In this document: positions 53,844 through 64,000 of the stretch, piece by piece
Position numbering within the stretch: position 1 is the first letter of the stretch
How the letters are laid out: each line of letters opens with the position of its first letter
Source: Dermacentor variabilis
Lineage: Eukaryota; Arthropoda; Arachnida; Ixodida; Ixodidae
Reading direction: 5' to 3'
DNA: 64,000 nt
Assembly: GCF_050947875.1 (NCBI RefSeq)
Contig: NC_134576.1
Span: forward strand, 58,160,255-58,224,254
Position numbers and translations under genes: made by a program
The notes under the pieces: model-generated
The model's database searches: none
What the model saw: the letters and a program-made list of their open reading frames with translations, nothing else
What the model was told of the DNA's origin: nothing

Positions 53844-55165
53844 ATGAAGTAGTCATAAAATGGGAATTATACCGGGAGAAAAAATCCACGGTTCAAATAC
53901 TACTTCAAGAAAAGTGAAAAGGTAAAAGTGAACGTTGGTTGTCAGAAATACGCGAGAAAAATAAAGTCGCACCTAGATCATTTTGGAACCATAAAACCTC
54001 ATTAGGCAGGAAGCCTGGAACAATAAAGCCACATATCCTTGACGAAGAAGCAAACAAACTGGAAGGGGATGCAGCATTAAATTCTATACGAAAAGCAACA
54101 ACCGAATCTTTCCCAGGCAATGAACAGGTTGTATTTGAAAGAAAAAGTGTCATTACAGACAACCCGATAAAGATGGAGCCTGTGCTGACAAATTTCAACT
54201 CGAAGATGGCCGAAGAGGGAATTCCTAGGCGCACAGCCACTGGGCTTGAGGTGGTTCCCTTTGGGCTGATTAACGAACTAGTATCGAAAAGTAAGGAAGA
54301 TGTGCTGAAAGCATTAGAAAAAAACTTTATAGTATGGATGATTACCAGAAAGTTGGCGACAAATTAGAATGAATTTAATTTATAATGGTAAGGGGGAAAA
54401 AGACATTCACTCACATGGACCGTTGGCCATTACATCGGTAATATACAGGTTAGCAATGTAGGTAAGAAACAAAAAGCTGCAACCATGGGCAGATAATAAC
54501 GGAATTTTGGGAGAACTTCAGTATGGCTTCAGAATAGGTAAGCGTCTGAATGATAATTGTTTTTACTCAGTTTATTGAAATATCTATGTAGAAAAGAGAA
54601 CTTTACTTTACACGGGGCTTTGTTAAACATTGCAGGAGCGTATGACAACGCAGATGGCAACATTTTGCGGGATATTCTGGAAGTGACAGGCTTAAGCGAC
54701 GATTGTATAAACCTTTTTCTAGGTATTTACCTAGAAAATGTCGTTCGCGTTATATAGGAAGTGTTAAAGAGCGAGGATAAAGTTCATATCAACGAGGAAC
54801 TGAGTCAGGGGTGCCCTTTCTCCCCACTGCTGTTTATGATGTACATGGTAGGGATGGAAAGAGCGCTAGAGGGAGGCACTTTTGGGTTTAATCTGTCATG
54901 CAAACGGGCAGGTACAATATTAGAGCAGCAGCTTCCTAGTTTGTTTTATGCGAACTGCATTGTGTTCCTAGCTGACAAGCAAAGTGACATGCAAAGTATG
55001 GCTAATATCTGTGGACAGAAAGATAACAATCTAGGTCTGAAATATAGCGTTAAAAATCAGGTGTTATTGTATTCAATGAAAACAGTAAATAGACAGTGTG
55101 AATGCAGGGCTAGGAAATATTTCGGTTGAAGAATATAAACATTTCGGTATATGGCTAACCAAAGG

Positions 55166-55168
<3 letters not shown>

Positions 55169-55212
<44 letters not shown>
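55169..55212. repeat. (TA)n microsatellite
   Basis: About 22 perfect TA units, followed by TGTATGG. It interrupts the decayed LINE reading frame. Confidence 0.95.
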
Positions 55213-55216
<4 letters not shown>

Positions 55217-55354
55217 GAAACGCAGGAAAAATCCATAACAGTAAAAGGGAAGTCTAATGTTTTGAGGACTTACTTTAGAAAATGCGGTTGTTTGCCTGCA
55301 ATCAGGGGTACAATCAGGACTCGATGGCAACCACATGTCAGTCGGACATCATTG

Positions 55355-55440
55355 AAAGGTGACTCTATAGCGCAAAAACACAAGGACACAAGAAGAAACG
55401 AGGACGGAAAGAAGCGCTGACTATCAACAACGAAAATTTA
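55355..55440 (-). mobile_element. Short non-coding retroposon, relative of the 34 kb palindrome unit
   Basis: On the minus strand it reads AGCGCTTCTTTCCGTCCTCG, then TTTCTTCTTGTGTCC and TTGTGTTTTTGCGCTATAG. The arm of the palindrome at 34172-34242 has the same plan (GCGCTTCGTCCGTCCACGTC, TTGTAAAACTGAGCGCAATA). A third, shorter match is at 62165-62205. I take them as one family of small retroposons. Confidence 0.45.
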
Positions 55441-55639
55441 AGTTTTTCACTCACTCACTCTCAGGATCAGTCATAGTTGTACCCCCAAACAACCACATGC
55501 ACAGCTATATCAACCACTAAGGTACACTTACGTACATGACACTATGAATACAACCAATAAGCACTACATCAGGAAAAAAATCTATATGACATATTGCAAA
55601 TTCGGTCAGTCTTCATGCCACGCACAATTAATCTGAATC

Positions 55640-55880
55640 ACTCGCATACAATTATAGTGACGGTTTGTTGAGGCATTCGCCAGTGGCGGAGAGGATTTGC
55701 TCCGTTTCTATTGTTAATCTGGCGCAGTCGAGCTCATTAATATCTCTAATAATGGTATCTTCTAGAAATGGGCGACACGGCCGAGGTGGACGCGTTTTGC
55801 AGTGGAAAGCAAGAAAACTGTCGCCTGATCCGCTGTCACACATACTTCTGTGCTCTCTTAAGCGCTCATTGATAAAAAAA
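55640..55880 (-). pseudogene. Penelope-like element, GIY-YIG endonuclease tail
   Basis: On the minus strand: INERLREHRS, then GSGDSFLAFHCK, FLEDTIIRD and an Ala/Glu/Ile-rich helix ending GECLNKPSL. This series of blocks occurs in the C-terminal GIY-YIG nuclease of Penelope-like retroelements. The GIY-YIG motif itself and the reverse transcriptase are missing. 55445-55640 may be the element's 3' untranslated end. Confidence 0.5.
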
Positions 55881-55904
55881 AATTAAATTATGGGGTTTTA
55901 CGTG

Positions 55905-56190
55905 TACTCTAAAAACAAAGAGAGTTCCGGGCACTCTCTTTGAGGGAGTAGCTGCTTGTCCCATATTTCACTCTCTTTTCGAGAGTAGATCGACCCTCTT
56001 TGAGGGAGACTAGGGCAACTCCTCCTGACAGAGTTTTGTTACGCCACCGCAAGGGATTGCTAGTACTCTTCCGCAGAGTGCTAATACTCTCCCCGCAGGG
56101 GTAATAGTACCCCGCCAGACCGAGTACTTCTACTCCCCCAAACAGAATGCTTGTACCTTCAGAACACAGTGCTAGTACTCTTCCCAATAC
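55905..56190. repeat. Degenerate tandem repeat with ACTCT/GAGAGT motifs, array 1
   Basis: Starts ACTCTAAAAAC. About ten units of 22-34 bp follow, pairing GAGAGT-type and ACTCTC-type halves (for example TTCACTCTCTTTTCGAGAGT), later drifting to AGTGCTARTACTCT units. Many units can fold on themselves. Confidence 0.65.
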
Positions 56191-56534
56191 CTTCTTAGCC
56201 AAGTCGTGGCCACGCATGCAGGCAGGAAATCAGATCAAATTAGGGCCGCTGATATACTGTTCCCTAGGCGGCTCCTCAGAGACAGTGGCCCAATTCCAAG
56301 CGGCCTTCAGAATAGGCGTGAGCACAGTTATGCAGAATTTTTAAATCAGTTTTCCTGGCTGCCTGCCATGAGTTGTGACTGCTCTGAAGCGGCGTATGCG
56401 TCCCGAACGCCACTGTCAGCAATTAATCAGCAATTATCTTAGCAAATTTCACGATCAGGAGCCACATAATCTAAATAGAACACAATTGTCAAGGGAACCA
56501 CATACTTATGAAGAATCACAATGCCCTATGCATC
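56191..56534. other. Unassigned spacer between array 1 and the SINE head
   Basis: No domain-bearing frame or clear repeat recognised. Confidence 0.4.
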
Positions 56535-56625
56535 ACGTGGATTCGAACCGGCGTACACTCGCATCTATACAATTCAAAGCACACATCCTAACCATTACAC
56601 CACAGCGCCAAGTCGCGTTCTATTA
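56535..56625 (-). mobile_element. tRNA-derived SINE head or tRNA pseudogene
   Basis: On the minus strand GGCGCTGTGGTGTAATGGTT (box A region, about 56590-56609) and GGTTCGAATCC (box B, 56540-56550) are well kept, 40 bases apart, in a tRNA-like frame. The intervening anticodon arm does not fold as a functional tRNA. The box sequences differ from the Ruka-like SINE, so this is another tRNA-derived family. Confidence 0.55.
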
Positions 56626-56751
56626 GATGTTATATATATACCAAATGTATTTGAGGAATCGGCTGCGGTGGGTGGGGTTTCTGTGCAGTGTGCTGGGCTG
56701 TTGTGCACTGGAATAAGTTTGCGTTTCCATCATTTCCATTCCTTACTACAC

Positions 56752-56960
56752 TCTAAAAACTAGGAAGGGTATCGCAGCAGTGAAGCGGCCGGTTCACACT
56801 TCAAAGCGTCATTTTACACTCGCAAATTGTCGAGGAGAGTGAAATGCCTTGTTCACTCTGTCACCAAGGAGAGAGTGAAATGTGCTTTTCACTTTTCACT
56901 CTCCCCTTCAGAGAGAGAGTAGGATGCCCGTTCTACTCTTGCGGCAATAGAGAACAAAAC
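56752..56960. repeat. Degenerate tandem repeat with hairpin units, array 2
   Basis: Begins CACTCTAAAAAC like array 1. The units pair GAGAGTGAAATG with a downstream TTCACTCT (for example GAGAGTGAAATGCC...GTTCACTCT), each an imperfect palindrome of about 30-40 bp. Same orientation as array 1, 850 bp away. Confidence 0.65.
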
Positions 56961-56979
56961 GTAGCGTAATCTTCTGCTT

Positions 56980-57320
56980 CAACTGTAGGTGGCTGGCCCC
57001 GAACATGGCAATGTATCATTCATGCACGCTGAGCAAAGAACACATCGTTTTGCTTCTAAGGGAAAAGGCAGTCGCAGTTCAAAGGAACGCGTAGCGAGCG
57101 CTCTACTTTTTCACTCGGAGTTGCTGCACCGCGCGCGCGCGCTCAAGATCGCGGAACAACACAGCACCGGAGAAAGGCGATCCGTACAGCGAGCAGCACA
57201 GCAGCCGCAAAGGCCAGCCAAGGGAGATCGTATGTCAGCCATCTCGCGTCGCCACGAAAACACGACAGTCATTCGTCATGCCTTGGATATAACAGCAAAT
57301 CCTCCACGGTAAGCGAATTC
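56980..57320 (+). other. GC-rich segment with a possible first coding exon
   Basis: A CpG-rich stretch (with GCGCGCGCGCGC at about 57133) precedes an ATG at 57232. The frame MSAISRRHENTTVIRHALDI runs to a good donor (ACG|GTAAGC at 57309-57310). An acceptor with matching phase at 59098-59099 would continue the frame for 37 codons to a GTGAGG donor at 59211. No homology is recognised. This is a hypothesis of a host transcription unit, not a firm gene. Confidence 0.25.
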
Positions 57321-60300
57321 AAACTTAGGTGCACATTCTCCGTATATGCGATGTTATCGCCAGGATGTCATCGCTGCGCTTAGCCGACGCGATTGACAAA
57401 GGACTAGGCAAAAGCGCTGTGTCTCTCGATGTCAATCTAAAAAGCCAGTCGTCGCGATAACTGCATGTGATTTTATCACTTTGCCGTCGTCCGTAAGAGC
57501 TTTAAAGATCGCAAATGCTGCCAGAACTATGGTATGTTCAATAAGACGCCAGGCGAGAGGACGCTTAAAATGGTTCGTTCACCAGCCCCTGATTCCGAGC
57601 CTATGCGGAGCGTGATTAGCGTGCGTTTTGTGTGTTTGAATTTATTCAGTTTGGCAGTCTACTGGGTACGGAACGCTGTTGAACTAAGGAATCACATAAC
57701 AGAAGACGTCATTTTGCTGGCAGCATGCTATTTTTATAAATAAACCGCGTCCGTGACGGTGTCTCGCGCAGGGGGAATCTGCGACCACTGAAGTTACGTG
57801 CAGCACCAGTGCTAGTTAGAAACTTTGCAGCAGGCATTCAGCTGCATGCTGCAAGAGGTAAGTTGGGCGCGTTATCTTGAACTTACTGAAAACACATGAG
57901 GAATCCTTGTTTTGTGCTGAAAAAAGTATAAACCCCCATATAAGCGATCTTGCGCGCGGCAGTTACAAGCGACGCGATGGAGATGGCTGTCGCGTCCGCT
58001 CGTCGCCTACAAGTCGTACTCCGTGTGAGCGAGGATATTGAGCGACGCCTCCCATGTGTTGCCGGCATAAGGGCTGCAATCACGCGTGACGCGTGCTTTA
58101 GTAATTTACGTTGATGTGTTTTACTAAAAAAGTAGCATAAAATATTTCCGGGGGTCTTGCCGTAGCTTCTTATCCTTGCACGTATAAAAATTGAATCATT
58201 TGCTCGTTCCACGCTACAATCGGTAGTATTTGAGCGATGTACATACAGTTCCGGCTTCGCGCTATTGGCTAGTTGCTCATAGCACCTTCGGGCGACGAGC
58301 GACGATTTCTAGATTTCCAGAACCGAGCCATCTGTTCAAGCGACGGCCCGTTTTGTCGCTCACCGTCGTCGCGCACTAAATCGCTCTCACAGTGTTTATC
58401 CCTAAGACTGAACTGTTTTTGCTCATGTATTGAAATGGTGTTATTATAGGTAGGTCTGGTTTTGTCTCCTGTTGCGGTTTTCGTGCACGGTGCGAAACTG
58501 AAAGGATGCTTATGTCTACGAACTCGGTTAATTGTAGAGCAGCTAGTTATGCATTGGCATCGAATATAACGCCTGCTGTGTGGAATTACAATTGCAAGGG
58601 CGCTTTGCATACGCTTATTGTTATGGACATGCCTGTGCATTTGCTAATATGAGTTGGCGTGTCACAGTAATGTCATATGAATAGCCAAATCAGCCTTCCT
58701 TTGGGGGTTACAAGCGTAATGTGTGCATTTTGCTATTGCATGGCAGATCAAAATGTGTTTAACGCTTGAATATTTTAGTAGAGAAATAAAATATCAAAAT
58801 AAAATGTTGCTTTAATTCCGTGTTACCAGTCTGTCGTACACAGAACAATAGGTTGGTGTTATAAACTAACGACTGCAGTTTAACTGCAACTTTTACATGC
58901 CTTCAAGAATCTAAAATGCTGGATTTCAAACTGCAGCAGTAGTCGGGTCTGTCAAAAATGAACTCCATTGTGCACCTCATACATGAAAATAAGTTCATGC
59001 CTTTTAGTAAGCTTAGATGCAGGCCGCAGTGAACTTTCTTGGTAGTATTGAAATGTGGGTAAGCGTGCCATAACAAGCCTTGTTGCCCTTTTTTATAGGC
59101 ACATCCGTATATCCATTGAACTGAAGGACAATATTTTCATCCCTACTGAGCATCATGTTTGCAGCTATAATCCTCAAATTATGGCTTCAGCAGTGGCACA
59201 ACCAGGGATGGTGAGGGGGGCACACTGGGCACGTGCTTGGGATGTGTCACAAGTGGTGTTTGCGATACACCAGACTCATGACAGACCTATGATGTCTGAA
59301 AATGACCAACATTCTATTTATTAGCAGGAGTATTCTAACATTCGTGCAGAACGAGGATGAACTGTCCGTTATTTCTTTTTGTGTAAATCTAAAATTGAAG
59401 TTAATTTAGCAGTTGACTGTTGCAGTCATTTGGATGTTTTGCATGCATTTCACTAAGAAGACTAAGAGCTAATATTTTCTTTTATTGCCATGGCCTTGAC
59501 AGTCTTGATGTTGTTTTGCACCATGCCATTGTGTTGACTTTTGCATATGATATTTTTCAGGCACCCACTTTATATAACGCAAGAAGGCAGCTGCAAGGAC
59601 ACGAGGATGTAAAAGAGCCAGTGCAGCGCGACTTCACGTAGTGCAGAGGAGCCAATGCCAAAAAATCAAAATACATTGGCATGCAATTTGGACAAGAAAA
59701 CTTGTATGTGGGTATATTGGGTGTGCCATTTGACCAAATGTAAACAAAATCAAGATACAGTATATAACACCAAGATGAAAATTCTCACGTGCCCCAGGCA
59801 GTCATCTTAACATGGTATATTTATGTAATGTCTCCGATTGGAAAGTCAAATCAAGTATGCTCTCTGGAGACAAACACATAGCAGCAAGTGTCATTGAACA
59901 GTTAGAAATGTGTTTTAAAAAAGCTGATTAGTTCAGAGAAGTGACTGCTTTTTGTCTTGCCTCTCAACAGATACATCCATGTGATACAAAATAGTAGTAC
60001 AATGAAATTGCATATTTGCTCAGTGACATGATACATACTTGCAATGAGCACGGTGCCTGTGTTTACTATAAAAAGCAACAGCCCATACTTGGTTAGGTTA
60101 GGCCCACTACAACACGCAGGCACGGGTGATTGGCGCTTTTTTTTTTATTTCTGTGTCATGAGGTTTATTGACGTGCGTATAGGTGAAATGGCACGCATTA
60201 TGGCTAGTACAAAAAAAGGGGGGGCGGGCAGATATATGTAGCTCACTGTACACGACACAGGCCAAAGGAAATCCGTGTTCAGCAACTATGTTAAATGGCA

Positions 60301-63156
60301 TGTACGCAAATTTTACAACGCTACTCATTCGAAGTGCGCACAGGTGCATATTGAAGAAAAGTTTCCCAGGGTACATAATTTAGTGCTTAATTTCCACTAA
60401 TTTTGCTCTAACCACCAGACATAATAATTTGTATATACTGCACGGAAAAACCTAGAGCGAATTAAATTGTGTATCAGCTTCGTGTATATACATATAGTCT
60501 TTCCTATGCATTAGATTTTTCGGGTAATGCATTACCAGTTAACAGCCTATCTTATCATGTGTACTCTGTTTACGTTACAGTTGTTTATTAGTTTACTCAT
60601 TTGTTTTGCAACTTATGAAATGCCGGTGCATATATATTTTCAACATTTGACATAACCCTGTAAGTTTTGTTGGGACAAACCAGGACGTGCATTTCTCAGC
60701 ACCCAGTCAACTGCCAGAAGTGACTCGAAGACAGGCCACTAGTAAGTGGACATCAGTTGCAATTTTACATTATGCAGTTGGCTGCTGTCTTGTACTGAGG
60801 CGTTTTTTTAATGAGATGGTGGTGTCGTTCTAATGTACATTTTGACCACAAAGGTGGGATCATGTCTCACAGAGGCATATATGGTTGCTATTCTCTGCGA
60901 GGGACGTGTTCTCGTGTTCGTGAAGCATTTGTGTTTGGCAGTATTGTCGCCCAGTGAGTCAGATATAAACACTAACTCGCCACTGCCGGGAAGTAGTTGC
61001 GAGAAACACAATATATTATGAAGCTGTAAAGTTATTTCATTATTTCGAAGGAAAATTTTGCAGCAGGAAGAAAAGGTTGCTATTCCAGGTAAACATGCCT
61101 TTTTCTCACAAGTTATTGAACCAAACTGTGGATGCGTGAAATTCATCAGTTATGAATAGATTTTAATTCATCCTTTAGTAATGCTTCTAAAAGAGACTAG
61201 AAATAGCATATGACTCCCTCTACAATCAGCAGATCATACACACACAGTCATAAGTGGTAGTTCCATGCAGTCTCGCAGTCTATATAACCTTTCCTTTCAG
61301 CAGCATTGGAACTGGCGGCTGCATTTTCAGAAGGAGGAGTGCACTTGGCACTGTATATGTATGTGTGAATTTGGTTTTCTTTGTAAGTGTCGGCTCACTG
61401 ACACAAACAGTGCAAAAATCAGTTGTACCATGAGGCTGACGACGCCTTCTGCTGCTAGAAATGCGGCACTTCATATTTTATAGTACTGCATGGCATTTAA
61501 ATCAAAGCTAGCACATAAAATGACCAAGAAAACTAATCGCTGGTATAGCTCTTTTCCTCAATGAAAGCTTGTCCTTTATGGACTGTGTTAATCTGAGCTC
61601 TCCATCGATGTTTCAGTAGTATTATCCCTTAGTGAGTGAGAGATTAGGGGCAATTAATCGTGTTAGTCTTTAAATGGTGTCCTAATTATGTGTATTTGTT
61701 CCAACAAAGTTGTCTAGATTACATTATTGTGTAGTGTAAAGCTTATGAAACCATCAGCAACTAGTGAGTTGCTAACATGCATATGCATTTCTCAATATAC
61801 AGGTGGCACTCGGCTGTACCACTGCAGTGCTGCGGAAATTGCCTGCACCAGCGGCTTTGCAACAGCTGTTTCACAGCATGTCGGTATGTGCTAATTTATA
61901 GTTATGTTGGGATGGGTTAGTATTATGGACCACTGCTACTCTGTATTGACAGATCCATATGATAAGTGATGTAATGGGCACAGCGAAAACCTGTGAATGT
62001 TTTACTATGGTACATAAAAAGGCTCTCCTTTTCGTCACTGGAGCAGGGGAGAAGAGCATGCAGGCACTCCTTAATGTACATATATTTCAAAACATGAGAG
62101 AGACATATATATATATATACAATTAAACTAAAATCAGGGACATTCCATCTTTCATTTTGAATTGACTTCTACAGCGCAAAAATACAACACAGACCACAGA
62201 GAAGTCCGCATGTTAACAGGTTTGATACACAGAATAATTCAACAGATTCGATACTTCAGGTGTGCTATTTTACGCAAGGGGGAAGGGAAAGGGGATAAAA
62301 CCAGAAAGAAAGAGTGGAGTAGAAAAGAAAGGAATCGTGCCAAAAAAACATGAGGAACATTGTGCAGCCGGATCGCCAGCAGGACATCTAAAAAGCACTC
62401 TGATAAAATTACATACAGGGCAACGTTACGTATTGTTCGTTTCAATCAACTGAGATCACATGCAGCCATTACTGCAATCAAGTTGTTTCCTTATGTCATG
62501 AGGGAATGATGCGGGCCCAAAAAACTAATTAGAGAGAGCTGAAGGATTATGTTTCATGCTAGCCTCATTACCTGCTTTTTATCATATTGTTATCAGCTGC
62601 TTATCTTAGGGACAAAAAGTAAGAGTACGAGCTTTTTCCTGATTCGCCATTCCACACAAGATGTCTTTGTGACTATATGTACATGCATATGATCCATAGA
62701 TGAAAAATATTCAGTACAGTAGAATCTCATTACAAGATACACTTGTTTGTAAGAGACATCTGAAAATGGTTTGGTTGGTTTTCCGATGTTTGCCACGTTA
62801 ACAACACTGTACACAAGAGTCACCTTTGTTACTAACGACTTTTTAAGTATTCACTACTTCGAAGGGACACAACTCAGACACATTCACTTCGTGCACCTTG
62901 TGTGCTCCGAAGGGAGTAAAGATCACGCAATCCTCACACAGGTCAATTGCGCATGTCTCTTTAGCATGAACTAGAAACCGAGGGCAACGAGGACAGTGCA
63001 GGGCAGAAAGTGTCGACAGTTGAAGCTGACGAGCGTCTAAGAGCACCTCAAAGGCACTGCGAGCAACAAGGCTTGCAAAGTCAAGTGTTTAACTTCCAGA
63101 AGTTAGGAAGGAAGCTAACACAATCTACAATCACTAAAAACCTATGAATGTCTTCT
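57321..63156. other. Transposon-poor region with exon-like signals only
   Basis: I find no clear transposon protein here. Good acceptors precede short open segments at 59561 (TATTTTTCAG) and 61302 (CTTTCCTTTCAG), and 61803-61881 is bounded by ATATACAG and GTATGT, but none encodes a recognised domain. A ~45 bp relic of the short retroposon family lies at 62165-62205. Small TA runs occur near 62108. Confidence 0.3.
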
Positions 63157-63160
63157 TTAA

Positions 63161-63883
63161 AGGGCCCCTAAACCACCGAGGTTGAAATTTAGTTGTGGTG
63201 TTGCAGTTGTACATGTTAAGGTAACGAACACGTAGCCACGAGAATTTTTCGAAACGGTGCAGTAATAGTGGAGCTACGTGTTTGATTATCAAAAAGTAGT
63301 CCCCGCTCATTTTACTCTTTCATCTGGTACACGCCATCTGGACAGTATCGTCTTTTCCTCGCCTAGCACACCTACAAATGTTACGGGACAGGCCATCACC
63401 AACGAGCTCTGTTGCTGCCGCGCAGGCCCATTGTCCTGCGAGGGGTGGCGCTAATGACCTCGCCAATACAATGGAACTGTATGGTGACTCTAGTTGAAGA
63501 GCCTCATAGGGAGACCCTCCTGTTGGCGTTTCTGTTCTTTGCCCCCATTGGCTGCCCGCAATGCCATCGCGAGCAACGCGACGAGGAAGAAGGAGTGTGT
63601 ATTTGCTTGCAGGCCTTGCCGCCAGTCGTACATTTTCGTTCAACCAATCGACAGCACCGGAAACTGGTGACATCATCAGAGACAACCTGGTGATGTCAGG
63701 ACAAACTGGGGGGTGCAGGATAGGTCCAGAGAGGCGCACGGGGTCGTTTTCTTCATATTGTGGTGCTCCCACAGTGCTACGCACTGTGGCGTTTGGCATC
63801 GTCAATTGTGACGGCATTCTGATTTTGATGCGCGTGTTTACTTGAGATGTTAAAAAAATGTCAAGAATTGGTTTAGGGGCCCT
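63161..63883. mobile_element. TTAA-flanked MITE with perfect 15 bp terminal inverted repeats
   Basis: AGGGCCCCTAAACCA at 63161-63175 is the exact complement of 63869-63883, and TTAA stands outside both ends (63157-63160 and 63884-63887). The 723 bp interior has no transposase; its 165-codon minus frame lacks a known domain. TTAA duplication is the hallmark of piggyBac-type transposition, so this is probably a piggyBac-mobilised MITE, although the terminal sequence does not start with the CCC common in that superfamily. Confidence 0.82.
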
Positions 63884-63887
63884 TTAA

Positions 63888-64000
63888 GCCACCCTGAGCA
63901 ATTATTCCTTCAGATATATCTAAACATACTTTAGTGATGATGCATAATAAAGTGATCTAGTCTGGCTCATCAGTGTTTTAAAATTTTTGGTTTCGAGAGA
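63888..64000. other. Flanking sequence to the window end
   Basis: No feature recognised. Confidence 0.5.

Larger units (their letters stand above)
52401..55345 (+). pseudogene. Decayed LINE with APE endonuclease and reverse transcriptase
   Basis: Scattered blocks on the plus strand follow LINE order. Endonuclease: AVTETHLRDPEEPPA (about 52457), a GDMNA-like block near 52785, and remnants to 53050. The linker is at 53930-54360 (EEANKLEGDAALN, then EEGIPRRTATG). Reverse transcriptase: GAYDNADGNIL (about 54640), LSQGCPFSPLLFMMYMVGME (about 54800) and LFYANCIVFLADKQ (about 54944), followed by NLGLKYS. The catalytic FADD/YADD box reads YANC, so both residues that bind metal are gone. An RTE copy (53392-53843) and a (TA)n microsatellite (55169-55212) interrupt it. 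I could not settle its clade. Confidence 0.75.

Noticed and set aside
1..64000. CRISPR arrays, bacterial operons, riboswitches or phage defence systems
   Set aside because: There are no regularly spaced identical repeats, no Shine-Dalgarno-led gene clusters and no prokaryotic protein families. Introns and non-LTR retrotransposons indicate a eukaryote.

Overview
The window looks like nuclear DNA of an arachnid, most likely a hard tick (Ixodida). I base this on its low gene density, phased GT-AG intron signals, and a dense layering of retrotransposon families that resemble tick genome content as I remember it: an RTE-type LINE with (GAT)n tails, CR1/L2-like LINEs, an RNase H-bearing I/R1-group LINE, Ty3/gypsy elements with short LTRs, and a tRNA-derived SINE resembling the tick SINE called Ruka. 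I see no bacterial operon, CRISPR array, rRNA gene or intact tRNA gene. Species identity cannot be fixed from the sequence alone.

Layout. 1-2.9 kb: Ty3/gypsy element A (minus strand, running off the left edge) with its 5' LTR inserted into the gag of a second element, B. 3.2-4.5 kb: a THAP-like fragment and a ~980 bp element with inverted termini. 5.7-7.0 kb and 11.0-14.0 kb: two decayed CR1/L2-like LINEs in opposite orientations. 8.1-10.0 kb: two SINE copies. 14.2-15.9 kb: RTE fragments. 20.0-20.5 kb: a mariner-type transposase pseudogene. 20.8-26.0 kb: a complete Ty3/gypsy element C with two LTRs and a 4 bp target duplication, inserted into a SINE. 28.5-29.4 kb: a truncated RTE copy. 29.7-30.1 kb: a solo LTR. 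30.1-39.2 kb: an I/R1-group LINE (minus strand) carrying a nearly full-length RTE (30.2-33.4 kb) and a 185 bp insertion built around a perfect 71 bp inverted repeat (34.1-34.2 kb). 41-43.3 kb: piggyBac-like remnants between two GGTGGATTAA-type tandem arrays. 43.9-47.2 kb: two spliced exons of a VWA-domain host gene, best matched to calcium-activated chloride channel regulator (CLCA) proteins. 49-55.4 kb: another Ty3/gypsy fragment and a dead LINE carrying a nested RTE. 55.3-57 kb: a short retroposon, a Penelope-like fragment, hairpin-unit tandem repeats and a tRNA-like SINE head. 57-63 kb: few transposons, with some weakly supported exon-like segments. 63.2-63.9 kb: a TTAA-flanked MITE with perfect 15 bp terminal repeats.

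The only convincing host coding sequence is the VWA/CLCA-like pair of exons. Most of the rest is transposon archaeology whose relative order can be read from the nesting: B before A; SINE before C; I-group LINE before RTE and before the palindromic insert; decayed LINE before the 53 kb RTE copy. Every transposon reading frame I checked carries stops, frameshifts or lost catalytic residues, so none appears autonomous as sequenced. The closest to intact is the 30-33 kb RTE. Statements about family consensus sequences are from memory and are marked as such.
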